64,000 nt of DNA from contig NZ_AFPJ01000007.1 of the NCBI RefSeq assembly GCF_000220505.1, forward strand, positions 1 through 64,000, read 5' to 3'. The stretch comes from Microbulbifer agarilyticus S89. Its GTDB lineage: Bacteria; Pseudomonadota; Gammaproteobacteria; Pseudomonadales; Cellvibrionaceae. Position numbers and translations under genes: made by a program. Under the pieces are notes generated by a model. It was given only the letters and a program-made list of their open reading frames with translations, did not search any database and was not told the origin of the DNA. This document shows positions 19,417-29,339 of the stretch, piece by piece (position 1 is the stretch's first letter; each line of letters opens with the position of its first letter).

Positions 19417-21648
19417 ATGAGCAGCTTGCGTCAGAAGTGGGTTACAGCGCCACTACTAAACTGGATTAAGAAAGTTTTGCCGCCAATCTCCGATACCGAG
19501 CGGGAAGCCATGGAGGCGGGCGAAGTGTGGTGGGACGCAGAGTTGCTCTCCGGCAAGCCCGACTGGGACCAGCTGCTCAATATGGGGCAACCGGAACTCA
19601 CCGAGGCGGAGCAGGCATTTGTCGATGGCCCGGTGGAAGAGTTATGCAGGATGATCGATGACTGGAAAGTGTCGTATGAAGACCACGACATTTCGCCAGA
19701 AATCTGGGATTTTCTCAAAAAGCATCGCTTCTTCGGCATCATCATTCCCGAAGAATTCGGTGGCCTCGGTTTCTCGCCCACCGCCCATGCCCAGATCGTT
19801 ACCAAAATATCCACGCGCAGCACCAGTGTCGGCGTCACCGTGATGGTGCCCAATTCACTGGGCCCGGGCGAACTACTAATGGCCCACGGTACCCCCGAAC
19901 AGAAGCAGCATTACCTGCCCAGGCTTGCCGACGGTCGTGACATCCCTTGCTTTGGCCTAACCAGCCCCGAGGCGGGTTCAGACGCCGCTGCCATGGTGGA
20001 CAATGGTGTCGTGTGTTACGCGGATTACCAGGGCGAGAAAACCCTGGGTATGCGCGTCAACTGGCACAAGCGCTATATCACCCTGGGTCCGGTTGCTACG
20101 GTGCTCGGTCTCGCATTCAAGCTCTATGATCCAGACCATATTCTCGGGGATGAGGAAGAGCTCGGGATCACCGTTGCGCTGGTCCCCACCGATACCGAGG
20201 GCGTGACCATCGGTCAGCGCCATTTACCCGCGATGCAGGCGTTTATGAACGGTCCTAACTGGGGTAAAGACGTTTTTATTCCCATGGACTGGATCATCGG
20301 CGGGCAAGAAAACATCGGCCATGGCTGGCACATGTTGATGAGTGCGCTCGCCGCAGGGCGGGGCATTTCCTTGCCATCGCTGTCTACCGGAGGCGCGAAG
20401 CTTGCTGCGCGTACCACTGGCGCTTACGCCTATGTGCGCGAGCAGTTCGGGATCTCTATCGGTAAATTTGAAGGGGTACAGCGCCGTCTTGCGGAGATCG
20501 CGGGCATTGCCTATGTGCTCGATTCTGCGCATAAGACCACAACCCGGGCCTTGGACCAGGGCCGCAAACCCGCCGTTATCTCCGCGATTATGAAGGCCCA
20601 CGCGACCTTCGGTCTGCGCCAGGCGATCAACGACGCCATGGACATTCACGCCGGAAAGGCGATCATTGATGGGCCCTCCAACTATCTGGGTAACGTGTAT
20701 CGTGCGGTACCCGTAGCGATTACCGTCGAGGGTGCCAACATTCTGACCCGCAGCCTGATGATCTTCGGCCAGGGGGCCATACGCTGCCATCCGTACCTGT
20801 TACAGGAAATGGAAGCGGCAACCAATCCCGATCACGATGCCGGCGTCAGGGAACTCGACGCGCTGCTACCCAAGCATTTCATGTTCCAGTTAAAGACTTT
20901 TGCCCGCGCCGTTTTCCATGGCTGGACCGGCGGCCTGTTTGCCAGCAGCCCCAAGGGCGTTGGCGATGCGGCGAAGTATTATCGACAGATGAACCGCTAC
21001 TCTGCGGTTCTGACGCTGGTCACGGAAATATCCCTGATGTCGTTGGGCGGGGAACTGAAACGCAAGGAAATGATTTCCGCGCGGCTCGGTGACGTACTGA
21101 GCGATCTGTACCTCATGAGCTGTGCGCTCAAGCGTTTTAACGATGATGGCAGCCCCGACAGTGATCGCCCCTTGTTGGAGTTCGCCATGCGCTCGGGCTT
21201 CCACAACATTGAAGTGAGCTTGATTGAGGTATTCCACAATTTCCCAATTCGCTTTATTGGCCAGCTGATGCAGTTCCTGACCATGCCCTGGGGGCACAGC
21301 ATTCGCGATGCGTCAGACCGCCAGGCCAAAGCGTGCGCCGACCTGATCATGGTGCCGTCAGAGACCCGCGACAGGCTTACCGAGGGCGTCTTTCTCGGCA
21401 ACCCCGGCGATGGCGTTGACATTGTCGAGCAGGCGTTCGAGCTCAGCCATGCAACCGCAGATATCCGCGAGAAAATGAAAAAGGGTGGCGTGCGCGCACT
21501 CAGTGTGAAGTCCGTGGAGGAGGCTCTGAGCAAAGGCCTGATCAACGAGGAGGAGGCCTCCGAGATGAAGCTCACCGCCGAGGCCGTGGACAAGGCAATT
21601 CAGGTCGATCACTTCGACTCACTGGGCGGCCAGAAGACAACAGGGTAA
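19417..21648 (+). CDS. fadE: Acyl-CoA dehydrogenase FadE
   Basis: A 743-residue flavoprotein that performs the first step of fatty-acid beta-oxidation. It is of the long FadE type, with an extra C-terminal domain of about 280 residues beyond the ordinary dehydrogenase fold. Diagnostic segments are GIIIPEEFGGLGFS, CFGLTSPEAGSDAAAM (flavin/substrate region) and GRGISLPSLSTGGAK. The C-terminal domain contains WGHSIRDASDRQAKACADL. The start is ATG 19417 because AAGGA (19406-19410) is 6 bases upstream; the frame extends further up without support. The next gene starts 21 bases after its stop, so an operon with the acetyl-CoA hydrolase/transferase is likely. Confidence 0.94.
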   Translation: MSSLRQKWVTAPLLNWIKKVLPPISDTEREAMEAGEVWWDAELLSGKPDWDQLLNMGQPELTEAEQAFVDGPVEELCRMIDDWKVSYEDHDISPEIWDFLKKHRFFGIIIPEEFGGLGFSPTAHAQIVTKISTRSTSVGVTVMVPNSLGPGELLMAHGTPEQKQHYLPRLADGRDIPCFGLTSPEAGSDAAAMVDNGVVCYADYQGEKTLGMRVNWHKRYITLGPVATVLGLAFKLYDPDHILGDEEELGITVALVPTDTEGVTIGQRHLPAMQAFMNGPNWGKDVFIPMDWIIGGQENIGHGWHMLMSALAAGRGISLPSLSTGGAKLAARTTGAYAYVREQFGISIGKFEGVQRRLAEIAGIAYVLDSAHKTTTRALDQGRKPAVISAIMKAHATFGLRQAINDAMDIHAGKAIIDGPSNYLGNVYRAVPVAITVEGANILTRSLMIFGQGAIRCHPYLLQEMEAATNPDHDAGVRELDALLPKHFMFQLKTFARAVFHGWTGGLFASSPKGVGDAAKYYRQMNRYSAVLTLVTEISLMSLGGELKRKEMISARLGDVLSDLYLMSCALKRFNDDGSPDSDRPLLEFAMRSGFHNIEVSLIEVFHNFPIRFIGQLMQFLTMPWGHSIRDASDRQAKACADLIMVPSETRDRLTEGVFLGNPGDGVDIVEQAFELSHATADIREKMKKGGVRALSVKSVEEALSKGLINEEEASEMKLTAEAVDKAIQVDHFDSLGGQKTTG

Positions 21649-21669
21649 AGCGACCGCGGGGGCTTCACG

Positions 21670-23898
21670 GTGCAATCGACGAAAGAGCCTGAGTACTTCG
21701 AAGAAGTAGAAGCCTGCGTGGAAGCAGTGCTCGCGAGTACGGGAAACCGCATTGTACTGGGCCTGCCACTCGGTATTGGCAAGGCAAATCATTTCGCAAA
21801 CGCCTTGTATGCCCGTGCCGAAGCGGACCCGGACATTTCCCTGACGATTTTCACCGCGCTGACACTGGAACGGCCCGCGAGCGGCAATGAACTACAGCGA
21901 CGTTTTGTACTGCCGCTACTGGACCGCCTGTACCGCGACTATCAGGACCTGGCCTACAACCAGGCCCGCCGCAAGGGCCTGCTGCCACCCAACGTTGAAG
22001 TGTGTGAGTTTTTCATGCAACCCGGCAGCATGCTCAATGTCGCGAGCGCACAGCAGGATTACGTCAGCACAAATTACACCCTCGTACCGCGCGACCTTTT
22101 GGATCGCGGGGTAAACGTCGTCGCACAAATGGTGTCGCCCGCCACAGATGACAGCGGCGACTACAGCCTCAGCAGCAACCCAGATCTTACTTTGCCACTG
22201 TTGGCGCTTGCCGAGCGACGCAATCACGGCCCCATCACGGTAGTCGGCGAAGTGAACCCACATCTGCCCTTTATTGGCGGGGATGCCCGGGTCAGTGAAT
22301 CCATATTTGATTTTCTACTGCACGGAGACACCTTCGCCCAGGAGATATTTCCTGCACCGAATGCACCGGTGCGGTTTACCGAGTACGCACTTAGCTTCCA
22401 TATCGCCAGCCTGGTAAAAGATGGTGGTACCTTGCAGGTGGGAATCGGTGCGCTCGGGGACGCAATCTGCCATGCACTGCGTCTGCGGCATACGCACAAT
22501 CAAGATTTCAACGATATCCTGCATTCACTGCAGTCCGAACTGGATGCTACCGTCTGCAGTATTCCGGCGGAATCAGGCCTGTTTTCTCTGGGAATTTACG
22601 GGGCCAGTGAAATGGTGCCGGAAGGATTTCTCCACCTGCGTCGCGCAGGGGTGATGAAGCGCAAGGTCTACCAGGATGCCGCACTTCAGTCGCTGTTAAA
22701 CACTAGCTCAATTGCCGATTGTGCATCAGAGGAATTGTTACTCGCGCTGCGCGACAGTGGCAGAATCCAAAGCCCGCTCAGCGAAGACGATACCCGCTTC
22801 CTGCAGGCCATGGGCATCATCGATCCCTCCTACAGTTGGCGTGGCCACCGCTTCCTTGATGAAGGGGGCGAACTGGAAGAGTGTGATTTACACAGCACCA
22901 CAGGACGCCAAAAATTGCTCGGCAGTGTCGCGGGCAAGCCGATTGCCGGCGGCACCTGGCTCCACGGGGGGTTCTATCTCGGTTCAACTAGTCTGTATCG
23001 GGAACTACGCGACATGGATCCGGATGAGTTGGCCGGCATCAATATGACTGGTATCGATTACATCAATACGCTGGAGCAAGATCGGGAACTCAAGTGCGCG
23101 CAGCGCCAACACGCGCGATTCGTGAACTCCGCAATGATGGTCACCCTGAACGGCGCTGTTGTGTCAGACGGGCTGGCTAACGGTAAGGTCGTGAGTGGGG
23201 TGGGGGGGCAATATAACTTCGTTGCGCAGGCGCAGGAGCTGCCTGGGGCGCGTTCCATCATTGCGCTCTCCAGCACGCGTACAAGTGGCGGCCGTGCACA
23301 GAGTAATATTGTCTGGGAGTACCCCAACTGCACAATACCACGGCACCTGCGGGATATCGTGGTCACCGAGTATGGCATTGCCGATCTGCGCGGCAAAACA
23401 GATCGGGACGTGATCGTCGCGATGCTCTGTATTGCGGACACTCGCTTCCAGGGTGAACTCCTTGCCAAAGCAAAGGCTGCGGGAAAGGTGGAGCGTAGCT
23501 TTAAGATTCCTCCGCAGTATCGCAACAACACACCGCATCGAATTCTGGCAATTTTTGAGCAGGGACACCGGCCGGCATTGCTGCCATATTATCCGCTGGG
23601 CACAGACTTTACAGAGCAAGAGGCCCAACTGGCCGTAGCCTTGCAGAGTCTCAAGGAGACCGGGCGCAATGTATTTACCTACTGGCCGCTTTTGCGTAAA
23701 GGCCGGGATCTGGTGAAGCACCGTCTGGATGAGTTTCCAGCCATCCGCGCCTGTCTGGAACGCATGGGATTCGACGGCAGCGATGACTTCCACCACAGGT
23801 TGCTCGCCTATCTGGTCGCCGGTGCCTGCCTCACCTTCTTTGATGACAGGCGCGCACTCGGCGATACCGCCGCCAGCAATGATGCGAATGTGCAGTGA
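21670..23898 (+). CDS. Acetyl-CoA hydrolase/transferase family protein, long form
   Basis: A 742-residue CoA-transferase-fold protein. The N-terminal part has the family start GLPLGIGKANHFANAL. The middle to C-terminal half contains GVGGQYNFVAQAQELPGARSI-type residues (here VVSGVGGQYNFVAQAQ) and TEYGIADLRGKTDRD, as in acetyl-CoA hydrolase/transferases. It is longer than usual (about 430-500), with an inserted region around residues 300-430 and about 110 extra residues at the C terminus. Start GTG 21670 has GGGGG 7 bases upstream. Placement behind fadE and facing pta-ackA suggests recycling of acetyl-CoA or moving CoA between acyl groups. The actual substrate pair is unknown. Confidence 0.82.
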   Translation: MQSTKEPEYFEEVEACVEAVLASTGNRIVLGLPLGIGKANHFANALYARAEADPDISLTIFTALTLERPASGNELQRRFVLPLLDRLYRDYQDLAYNQARRKGLLPPNVEVCEFFMQPGSMLNVASAQQDYVSTNYTLVPRDLLDRGVNVVAQMVSPATDDSGDYSLSSNPDLTLPLLALAERRNHGPITVVGEVNPHLPFIGGDARVSESIFDFLLHGDTFAQEIFPAPNAPVRFTEYALSFHIASLVKDGGTLQVGIGALGDAICHALRLRHTHNQDFNDILHSLQSELDATVCSIPAESGLFSLGIYGASEMVPEGFLHLRRAGVMKRKVYQDAALQSLLNTSSIADCASEELLLALRDSGRIQSPLSEDDTRFLQAMGIIDPSYSWRGHRFLDEGGELEECDLHSTTGRQKLLGSVAGKPIAGGTWLHGGFYLGSTSLYRELRDMDPDELAGINMTGIDYINTLEQDRELKCAQRQHARFVNSAMMVTLNGAVVSDGLANGKVVSGVGGQYNFVAQAQELPGARSIIALSSTRTSGGRAQSNIVWEYPNCTIPRHLRDIVVTEYGIADLRGKTDRDVIVAMLCIADTRFQGELLAKAKAAGKVERSFKIPPQYRNNTPHRILAIFEQGHRPALLPYYPLGTDFTEQEAQLAVALQSLKETGRNVFTYWPLLRKGRDLVKHRLDEFPAIRACLERMGFDGSDDFHHRLLAYLVAGACLTFFDDRRALGDTAASNDANVQ

Positions 23899-23928
23899 CG
23901 CGAATACCGGTATGAAGATGGCACGCAG

Positions 23929-26070
23929 CTAGCTTTTGAGCTGACTCGCCTGAATGGCGGTAAGGGCAATGGTATAGATAATGTCGTCGACCAGTGCTCC
24001 GCGTGATAGATCGTTGACCGGCTTGCGCATGCCCTGCAGCATCGGGCCAATGCTGATCAGGTCAGCGCTGCGTTGCACCGCTTTATAGGTGGTATTGCCC
24101 GTATTCAGGTCAGGGAAAATGAACACCGTTGCGCGCCCAGCAACAGGACTGCCGGGTGCCTTCTTTTTCGCCACGTTTTCCATTACGGCCGCGTCATACT
24201 GCAAAGGGCCGTCAATCGCGAGGTCGGGTCTTTTCTCTTTGGCAATCTTGGTTGCCTCCCGCACTTTTTCCACGTCACTACCGGACCCCGAGGAGCCCGT
24301 GGAATAACTGATCATTGCCACTCTGGGTTCGATACCAAAGGCCTCCGCAGAGTCTGCAGACTGTATAGCGATGTCCGCCAGTTCCTCCGCATTGGGGTCC
24401 GGGTTGATCGCACAGTCCCCGTACACCAACACCTGGTCGGGCAAGAGCATGAAAAACACCGACGACACCAGACTGGCACCGGGCGCAGTCTTGATAAGCT
24501 GCAGGGCAGGGCGGATGGTGTTTGCGGTGGTGTGCACCGCCCCGGATACCAGGCCGTCAACCTCGCCCTCGGCGAGCATCATGGTGCCGAGCACGACATT
24601 GTCCTGAAGCTGCTCCTTGGCGACGATCTCGGTAAGCCCCTTGTTTTTGCGCAGCTCCACCATTGCGTCAACGTATTTGTTGCGGGTGTTGTCCGGATCG
24701 ATAATTTCGACCTTATCCGCAAGCAAGATACCTTGCTGTTCCGCGACCCGATGAATTTCCTTGGGGTCGCCGAGCAATACCGGGCGGGCAATACCGCGCT
24801 CTGCACAAACCAATGCCGCTCTCACGGTGCGCGGTTCGTCCCCCTCCGGGAGAACAATGCGCTTGTTGGCGCGTCGCGCCAACTCGGTAAGATGGTAACG
24901 GAACGCCGGCGGTGAGAGGCGTTTGGGACGATTGGAGTCTCTGGCCAACGACTCCACCCAGTGGTTGTCCAGATGCCCGGCGATAAAATCCTGCACCTTT
25001 TCGATGCGGTCGAGGTCGTCCGTTGGGGTCTCCGTATTAAACGACTGTAGCTGCAGGGCCGTTTGCCATGTATTGCTTTCCACCAGAATAACCGGCAATC
25101 CAGTTTCCATGGCGGGGCCACACAGCTTCCGCACCTGTGATTCGATCTGGTAGCCGCCCGTCAACAGCAGACAACCGATCTTGATACCATTCATCGCCGC
25201 GAGGCAGGCCGCCACAATCACGTCCGGACGGTCGCCAGAAGTCACCAACATAGAACCGGGTTCGAAGCGATAGATCATATTGCCAAGTGATCTCGAGCAG
25301 AAGGTGACACTGCGCAGGCGGCGAATATCCAGCTCGCCATAATTGATGATCTCCGCCTGAAAATGCTCCGCCAGGTCCTTTGCCCGCGGTTCTACAAGAT
25401 CGGCATTCCAGGGAATACAGCCAATAATCGGCAGAGGGCTTTTACCGAACAAGGCGAGGATCTCGAGATTGCCGCGGCGTACCCGTGAGCCCTCGAACAC
25501 ACCATTGATGTCCGCCCCCGGGGAGTCAGGCAGGTGCGAGGGGGCCCCCACCTTGTTGACGATACACCCAACGACGCGCTGCGCACTGCTGCCGCCGAAC
25601 GTCGTCATTGCGACCTCAAGCCGGTCTTTCAGCTGCTGGGTAGAGTCGAGGTCCGGGCATACGACCAGGATGACTTCCGCATCCAGTGTTTTCGCAATAT
25701 GTAAATTGAGCAGGTTGGCAAATTGATTTTCCGCGTTGGGCACGAGTCCCTCGACAATCGCCACATCAGACCTACGCGCCTGTTCGTTAAACCGCGCAAG
25801 AATATCTTCCATCAGGTCCGCGAGGTCATCGTGGCCAATCATCGACTCCGCATGCTTCATGCTGAATGATTCAGGCACCTTTAAATTCGACGCGGTACGT
25901 AGAATCTCATTGCTGCGGTCCCGGTTCCTTTCATTCTTGACGGTTTCCGCTATCGGCTTGTAAAAACTGACACTGACACCATCGCGTTCCAAAGCGCGCA
26001 GGGTGCCCAGGCTAACCGAGGTAATTCCCACACCGGAGCTGATGGGGACAAGCATAATCGTGCGGGCCAT
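23929..26070 (-). CDS. pta: Phosphate acetyltransferase
   Basis: A 713-residue enzyme that interconverts acetyl-CoA and acetyl phosphate, of the long Pta form. The N terminus is a dethiobiotin-synthase-like domain beginning [23 protein letters not shown] domain in the middle includes LLLTGGYQ. The C-terminal catalytic part has [30 protein letters not shown] and [16 protein letters not shown] precedes ATG 26070 by about 10 bases. It lies 3 bases downstream of ackA, the usual operon order for acetate production or assimilation. Confidence 0.97.
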   Translation of the reverse strand: MARTIMLVPISSGVGITSVSLGTLRALERDGVSVSFYKPIAETVKNERNRDRSNEILRTASNLKVPESFSMKHAESMIGHDDLADLMEDILARFNEQARRSDVAIVEGLVPNAENQFANLLNLHIAKTLDAEVILVVCPDLDSTQQLKDRLEVAMTTFGGSSAQRVVGCIVNKVGAPSHLPDSPGADINGVFEGSRVRRGNLEILALFGKSPLPIIGCIPWNADLVEPRAKDLAEHFQAEIINYGELDIRRLRSVTFCSRSLGNMIYRFEPGSMLVTSGDRPDVIVAACLAAMNGIKIGCLLLTGGYQIESQVRKLCGPAMETGLPVILVESNTWQTALQLQSFNTETPTDDLDRIEKVQDFIAGHLDNHWVESLARDSNRPKRLSPPAFRYHLTELARRANKRIVLPEGDEPRTVRAALVCAERGIARPVLLGDPKEIHRVAEQQGILLADKVEIIDPDNTRNKYVDAMVELRKNKGLTEIVAKEQLQDNVVLGTMMLAEGEVDGLVSGAVHTTANTIRPALQLIKTAPGASLVSSVFFMLLPDQVLVYGDCAINPDPNAEELADIAIQSADSAEAFGIEPRVAMISYSTGSSGSGSDVEKVREATKIAKEKRPDLAIDGPLQYDAAVMENVAKKKAPGSPVAGRATVFIFPDLNTGNTTYKAVQRSADLISIGPMLQGMRKPVNDLSRGALVDDIIYTIALTAIQASQLKS

Positions 26071-26073
26071 CGG

Positions 26074-27339
26074 CTAAGTGCCTCCCTGCGGCTGCGCAGA
26101 AGCGGGTGAGCCATCTTTGCCGATGATCTCTGCGGCATCTCGTGCGATCACCCATTCCTCATTGGTTGGAATAACCAGTACTTTGGGCGTGGGCGCCTGG
26201 CTGGATGACGATTCGATTGCGCCTTCTGCTCCAAACCGCATGCCCAGGTTGCTCGACTCGCAGACCTGATAGCCCAGGCCACTGAGGCGATTGAGCACAT
26301 TTTCGCGGATGAACGCAGAGTTCTCGCCAATACCACCGGTAAACACCAGGGCATCGACCTGCGATAAAACCCCGTGGTAGGAGGCAATATATTTTGCCAG
26401 CCGATAACAAAAGATTTCCAATGCCAGCTGCGCACCCTGATGTCCCTCCGTGGCCGCCTGCTCGAGTGCACGGCAATCATTGCTCAGCTGGGAAATCCCC
26501 AGCAAGCCACTCTTTTTGTTCAGAAGGTCATTGATTTCCTTCATACAGTAATCGAGGCGGACCCCAAGGTGCAGCAGTATGCCGGGGTCTATATCCCCGC
26601 AGCGGGTACCCATCACCAACCCTTCCAGTGGGGTCAACCCCATACTGGTGTCGACGCTTTTCCCTGCCTGAATGGCGGCAATGGATGCACCATTGCCCAG
26701 GTGCGCGGAGATTATGTTCACATCGTCTGTGGGCTTGCCCAGTAACAGCGCTGCGCGCTCTGAAACAAACCGATGGCTGGTACCATGCATGCCATAGCGG
26801 CGAATACCGTGCTCTTCGTACAGCGTGTAGGGGAGGGCGTAGATATACGCGTGCCGCGGCATGGTTTGATGAAAGGCAGTGTCGAATACCGCAACCTGGG
26901 GCACCCCGGGAAAAGCCTTGGTAGCCGCCTCGATGCCCTGCAAGTGCGCGGGGTTATGCAAGGGCGCCAGGGCAACACAATCCTGGATTGCGCTAATTAC
27001 CTGGTCGTTAATCCGTACCGAATGGGAAAACTTCTCGCCACCGTGGACAACCCGGTGGCCGATGGCCGCAATTTGTTTCAGCAGGGATCCCTGACCCGAC
27101 AGAATATTGGTTACGACAAACTCGATTACCTCGGTGTGCTTTGCGCCCTCGCTCAGCGTTGCGTTGTGTTTTTCGCCTGCAATCTTCCAGCTCACGCTGG
27201 GCGCACTCTGGCCGAGGGCATCCCCCAGGCCACTCAGGCTGGCGTCGCCGTTGCGCGAATTAATCAACGCAAATTTCAGCGAAGAGCTGCCACAGTTGAG
27301 GACCAGGACCTGGCTACCATTGACGGGGGTGTCTGGCAT
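26074..27339 (-). CDS. ackA: Acetate kinase
   Basis: A 421-residue ASKHA-fold kinase that makes ATP and acetate from acetyl phosphate, or the reverse. Hallmarks are VLNCGSSSLKFAL near the N terminus, GHRVVHGG, the active-site region HLGNGASI, and FTGGIGENS near the C terminus. Start ATG 27339 has only a weak ribosome-binding site. It is the first gene of an ackA-pta operon on the minus strand, with its promoter in 27340-27500, beyond which the aceA terminator lies. Confidence 0.97.
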   Translation of the reverse strand: MPDTPVNGSQVLVLNCGSSSLKFALINSRNGDASLSGLGDALGQSAPSVSWKIAGEKHNATLSEGAKHTEVIEFVVTNILSGQGSLLKQIAAIGHRVVHGGEKFSHSVRINDQVISAIQDCVALAPLHNPAHLQGIEAATKAFPGVPQVAVFDTAFHQTMPRHAYIYALPYTLYEEHGIRRYGMHGTSHRFVSERAALLLGKPTDDVNIISAHLGNGASIAAIQAGKSVDTSMGLTPLEGLVMGTRCGDIDPGILLHLGVRLDYCMKEINDLLNKKSGLLGISQLSNDCRALEQAATEGHQGAQLALEIFCYRLAKYIASYHGVLSQVDALVFTGGIGENSAFIRENVLNRLSGLGYQVCESSNLGMRFGAEGAIESSSSQAPTPKVLVIPTNEEWVIARDAAEIIGKDGSPASAQPQGGT

Positions 27340-27498
27340 ATAAACCGCACAAATTTACTGAGGGCTTGCCTATAGCCTAGTTCAATATTGCGCCAGCGGT
27401 GTTTTCGAAGGGGAGAAAGTAGCCACAAAGGCAACTGCACAGGAATTAGCAGACTCGTGACTCTCTGCGGGGGTAGGGATCGAGCAACTCGTGCGCAC

Positions 27499-27523
27499 AA
27501 AAAAGGGGCCGCAGAGCGGCCCC
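27499..27523 (-). terminator. Rho-independent terminator of aceA
   Basis: On the minus strand GGGGCCGC-TCT-GCGGCCCC (27523-27505) is followed by TTTTTT (27504-27499). It separates aceA from the ackA promoter region. Confidence 0.92.
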
Positions 27524-27566
27524 AAAAGTGAGTGAAACGATTCTCAGGGATAATTTCGAGATCGAC

Positions 27567-29165
27567 TCATCCAAACTGGTTCATGGTGTTGTCTTTACCG
27601 GCAGCTTTCAGCGCGGCATCACCAGCAAAGTATTCTTTGTGGTCGTCACCCATGTCGGAGCCGGCCATGTTCTGGTGCTTAACGCAGGCGATACCCTGAC
27701 GGATTTCCTTGCGCTGTACGCCAGCCACGTAACCCAGCATGCCTTGCTCACCGAAGTACTCTTTGGCCAGGTTGTCGGTAGACAGGGCCGCAGTGTGGTA
27801 GGTGGGCAGGGTGATCAGGTGGTGGAAGATACCCGCTTCACGCGCAGCGTCTGCCTGGAAGGTGCGGATCTTCTCGTCCGCCGCCTGCGACAGCTCGCTT
27901 TCGTCGTACTCTGCGCTCATCAGGTTGGCGCGGTCGTAGGCAGATACGTCTTTACCTTCTTCCTTCCACGCGTCGAATACTTGCTGACGGAAGTTCAGGG
28001 TCCAGTTGAAGGACGGGCTGTTGTTGTACACCAGCTTCGCATTCGGAACCTGCTTGCGGATCTCGTCCATCATGGCGCCAATCTGACGAACATGTGGCTT
28101 CTCGGTTTCGATCCAGATCAGGTCGGCGCCGTTCTGCAGGGAGGTTACGCTATCGAGGATACAGCGTGCTTCACCGGTACCTTTGCGGAACTGGAACAGG
28201 TTGGAAGCGAGACGCTTCGGACGCAGCAGCTTGCCGTCACGGTTGATGATTACATCGCCGTTGCTCAGGTCAGCAGGGTCCACTTCTTCGCAATCCAGGA
28301 AGCTGTTGTACTGGTCGCCCAGGTCGCCAGGCTCTTTGGTAACCGCGATCTGCTTGGTCAGGCCAGCACCCAGGGAGTCGGTACGCGCAACGATTACACC
28401 GTTGTCGACGCCCAGTTCCAGGAATGCGTAACGTACCGCGCGAATCTTGGCCAGGAAGTCTTCGTGAGGAACGGTTACTTTACCGTCCTGGTGACCACAC
28501 TGCTTCTCGTCAGAAACCTGGTTTTCGATCTGGATACAGCAGGCACCGGCTTCGATCATTTTCTTCGCCAGCAGGTAGGTCGCTTCCGCGTTACCAAAAC
28601 CAGCGTCAATGTCGGCGATGATCGGTACAACGTGGGTCACATGGTTGTCGATCTGGTTCTGGAGGGCCTTGGCCTTAACTTCGTCGCCAGCTTCGCGCGC
28701 AGCGTCCAGCTCGCGGAACAGGCCACCCAACTCACGGGCATCTGCCTGACGCAGGAAGGTGTACAGCTCTTCAATCAGTGCCGCAACAGAGGTTTTCTCG
28801 TGCATGGACTGGTCGGGGAGGGGGCCAAACTCACTGCGCAGTGCAGCTACCATCCAGCCAGACAGGTAGAGGTAGCGACGGTCGGTATTGCCTTCGAAGT
28901 GCTTCTTGATGGAAATCATCTTCTGCTGACCGATGAAACCGTGCCAGCAACCCAGAGACTGAGTGTACTTGGAGCTGTCCTGGTCGTAAGCCTCCATGTC
29001 CTTGCGCATGATGTTCGCGGTGTAACGCGCGATATCCAGACCGGTCTTGAACTGGTTCTGAAGACGCATACGGGCAACAGATTCCGGGCTGATGGCATCC
29101 CAGGCGTTGCCGTTGGTTTCGCACAGCTTGGCGGCTGTTTGTATCTCGTTAGCGTAAGTAGACAT
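27567..29165 (-). CDS. aceA: Isocitrate lyase (large type)
   Basis: A 532-residue enzyme that splits isocitrate to glyoxylate and succinate, the first step of the glyoxylate bypass. The active-site motif is KQCGHQ, and VPIIADIDAGFGNAEATY and QIENQVSDEKQ are also present. The size and sequence resemble the Pseudomonas/Acinetobacter class (about 531 residues), not the 434-residue E. coli type. The start is ATG 29165, as GAGGGA lies about 8 bases upstream; the longer frame has no support. It is transcribed divergently from a LysR gene and has its own terminator. Confidence 0.97.
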   Translation of the reverse strand: MSTYANEIQTAAKLCETNGNAWDAISPESVARMRLQNQFKTGLDIARYTANIMRKDMEAYDQDSSKYTQSLGCWHGFIGQQKMISIKKHFEGNTDRRYLYLSGWMVAALRSEFGPLPDQSMHEKTSVAALIEELYTFLRQADARELGGLFRELDAAREAGDEVKAKALQNQIDNHVTHVVPIIADIDAGFGNAEATYLLAKKMIEAGACCIQIENQVSDEKQCGHQDGKVTVPHEDFLAKIRAVRYAFLELGVDNGVIVARTDSLGAGLTKQIAVTKEPGDLGDQYNSFLDCEEVDPADLSNGDVIINRDGKLLRPKRLASNLFQFRKGTGEARCILDSVTSLQNGADLIWIETEKPHVRQIGAMMDEIRKQVPNAKLVYNNSPSFNWTLNFRQQVFDAWKEEGKDVSAYDRANLMSAEYDESELSQAADEKIRTFQADAAREAGIFHHLITLPTYHTAALSTDNLAKEYFGEQGMLGYVAGVQRKEIRQGIACVKHQNMAGSDMGDDHKEYFAGDAALKAAGKDNTMNQFG

Positions 29166-29339
29166 TGCGATATTCCCTCTATCGGTGACTGCGAATAGGT
29201 TGTGCGTATCGTAGGAGTGCTGGCATAATTTGGCTAATTTATTGTCATTATTCTCACTATCCAAGTCATGAATACATGCCAATAGCCCTTACAACGCTAA
29301 ATAAACCAGCGGCTGACAAGCCCGATAGAGACTGTGCCG

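Noticed and set aside
27528-29198. Plus-strand open frame of 556 codons opposite aceA
   Set aside because: Isocitrate lyase on the other strand is unambiguous; this frame is a codon-bias shadow.
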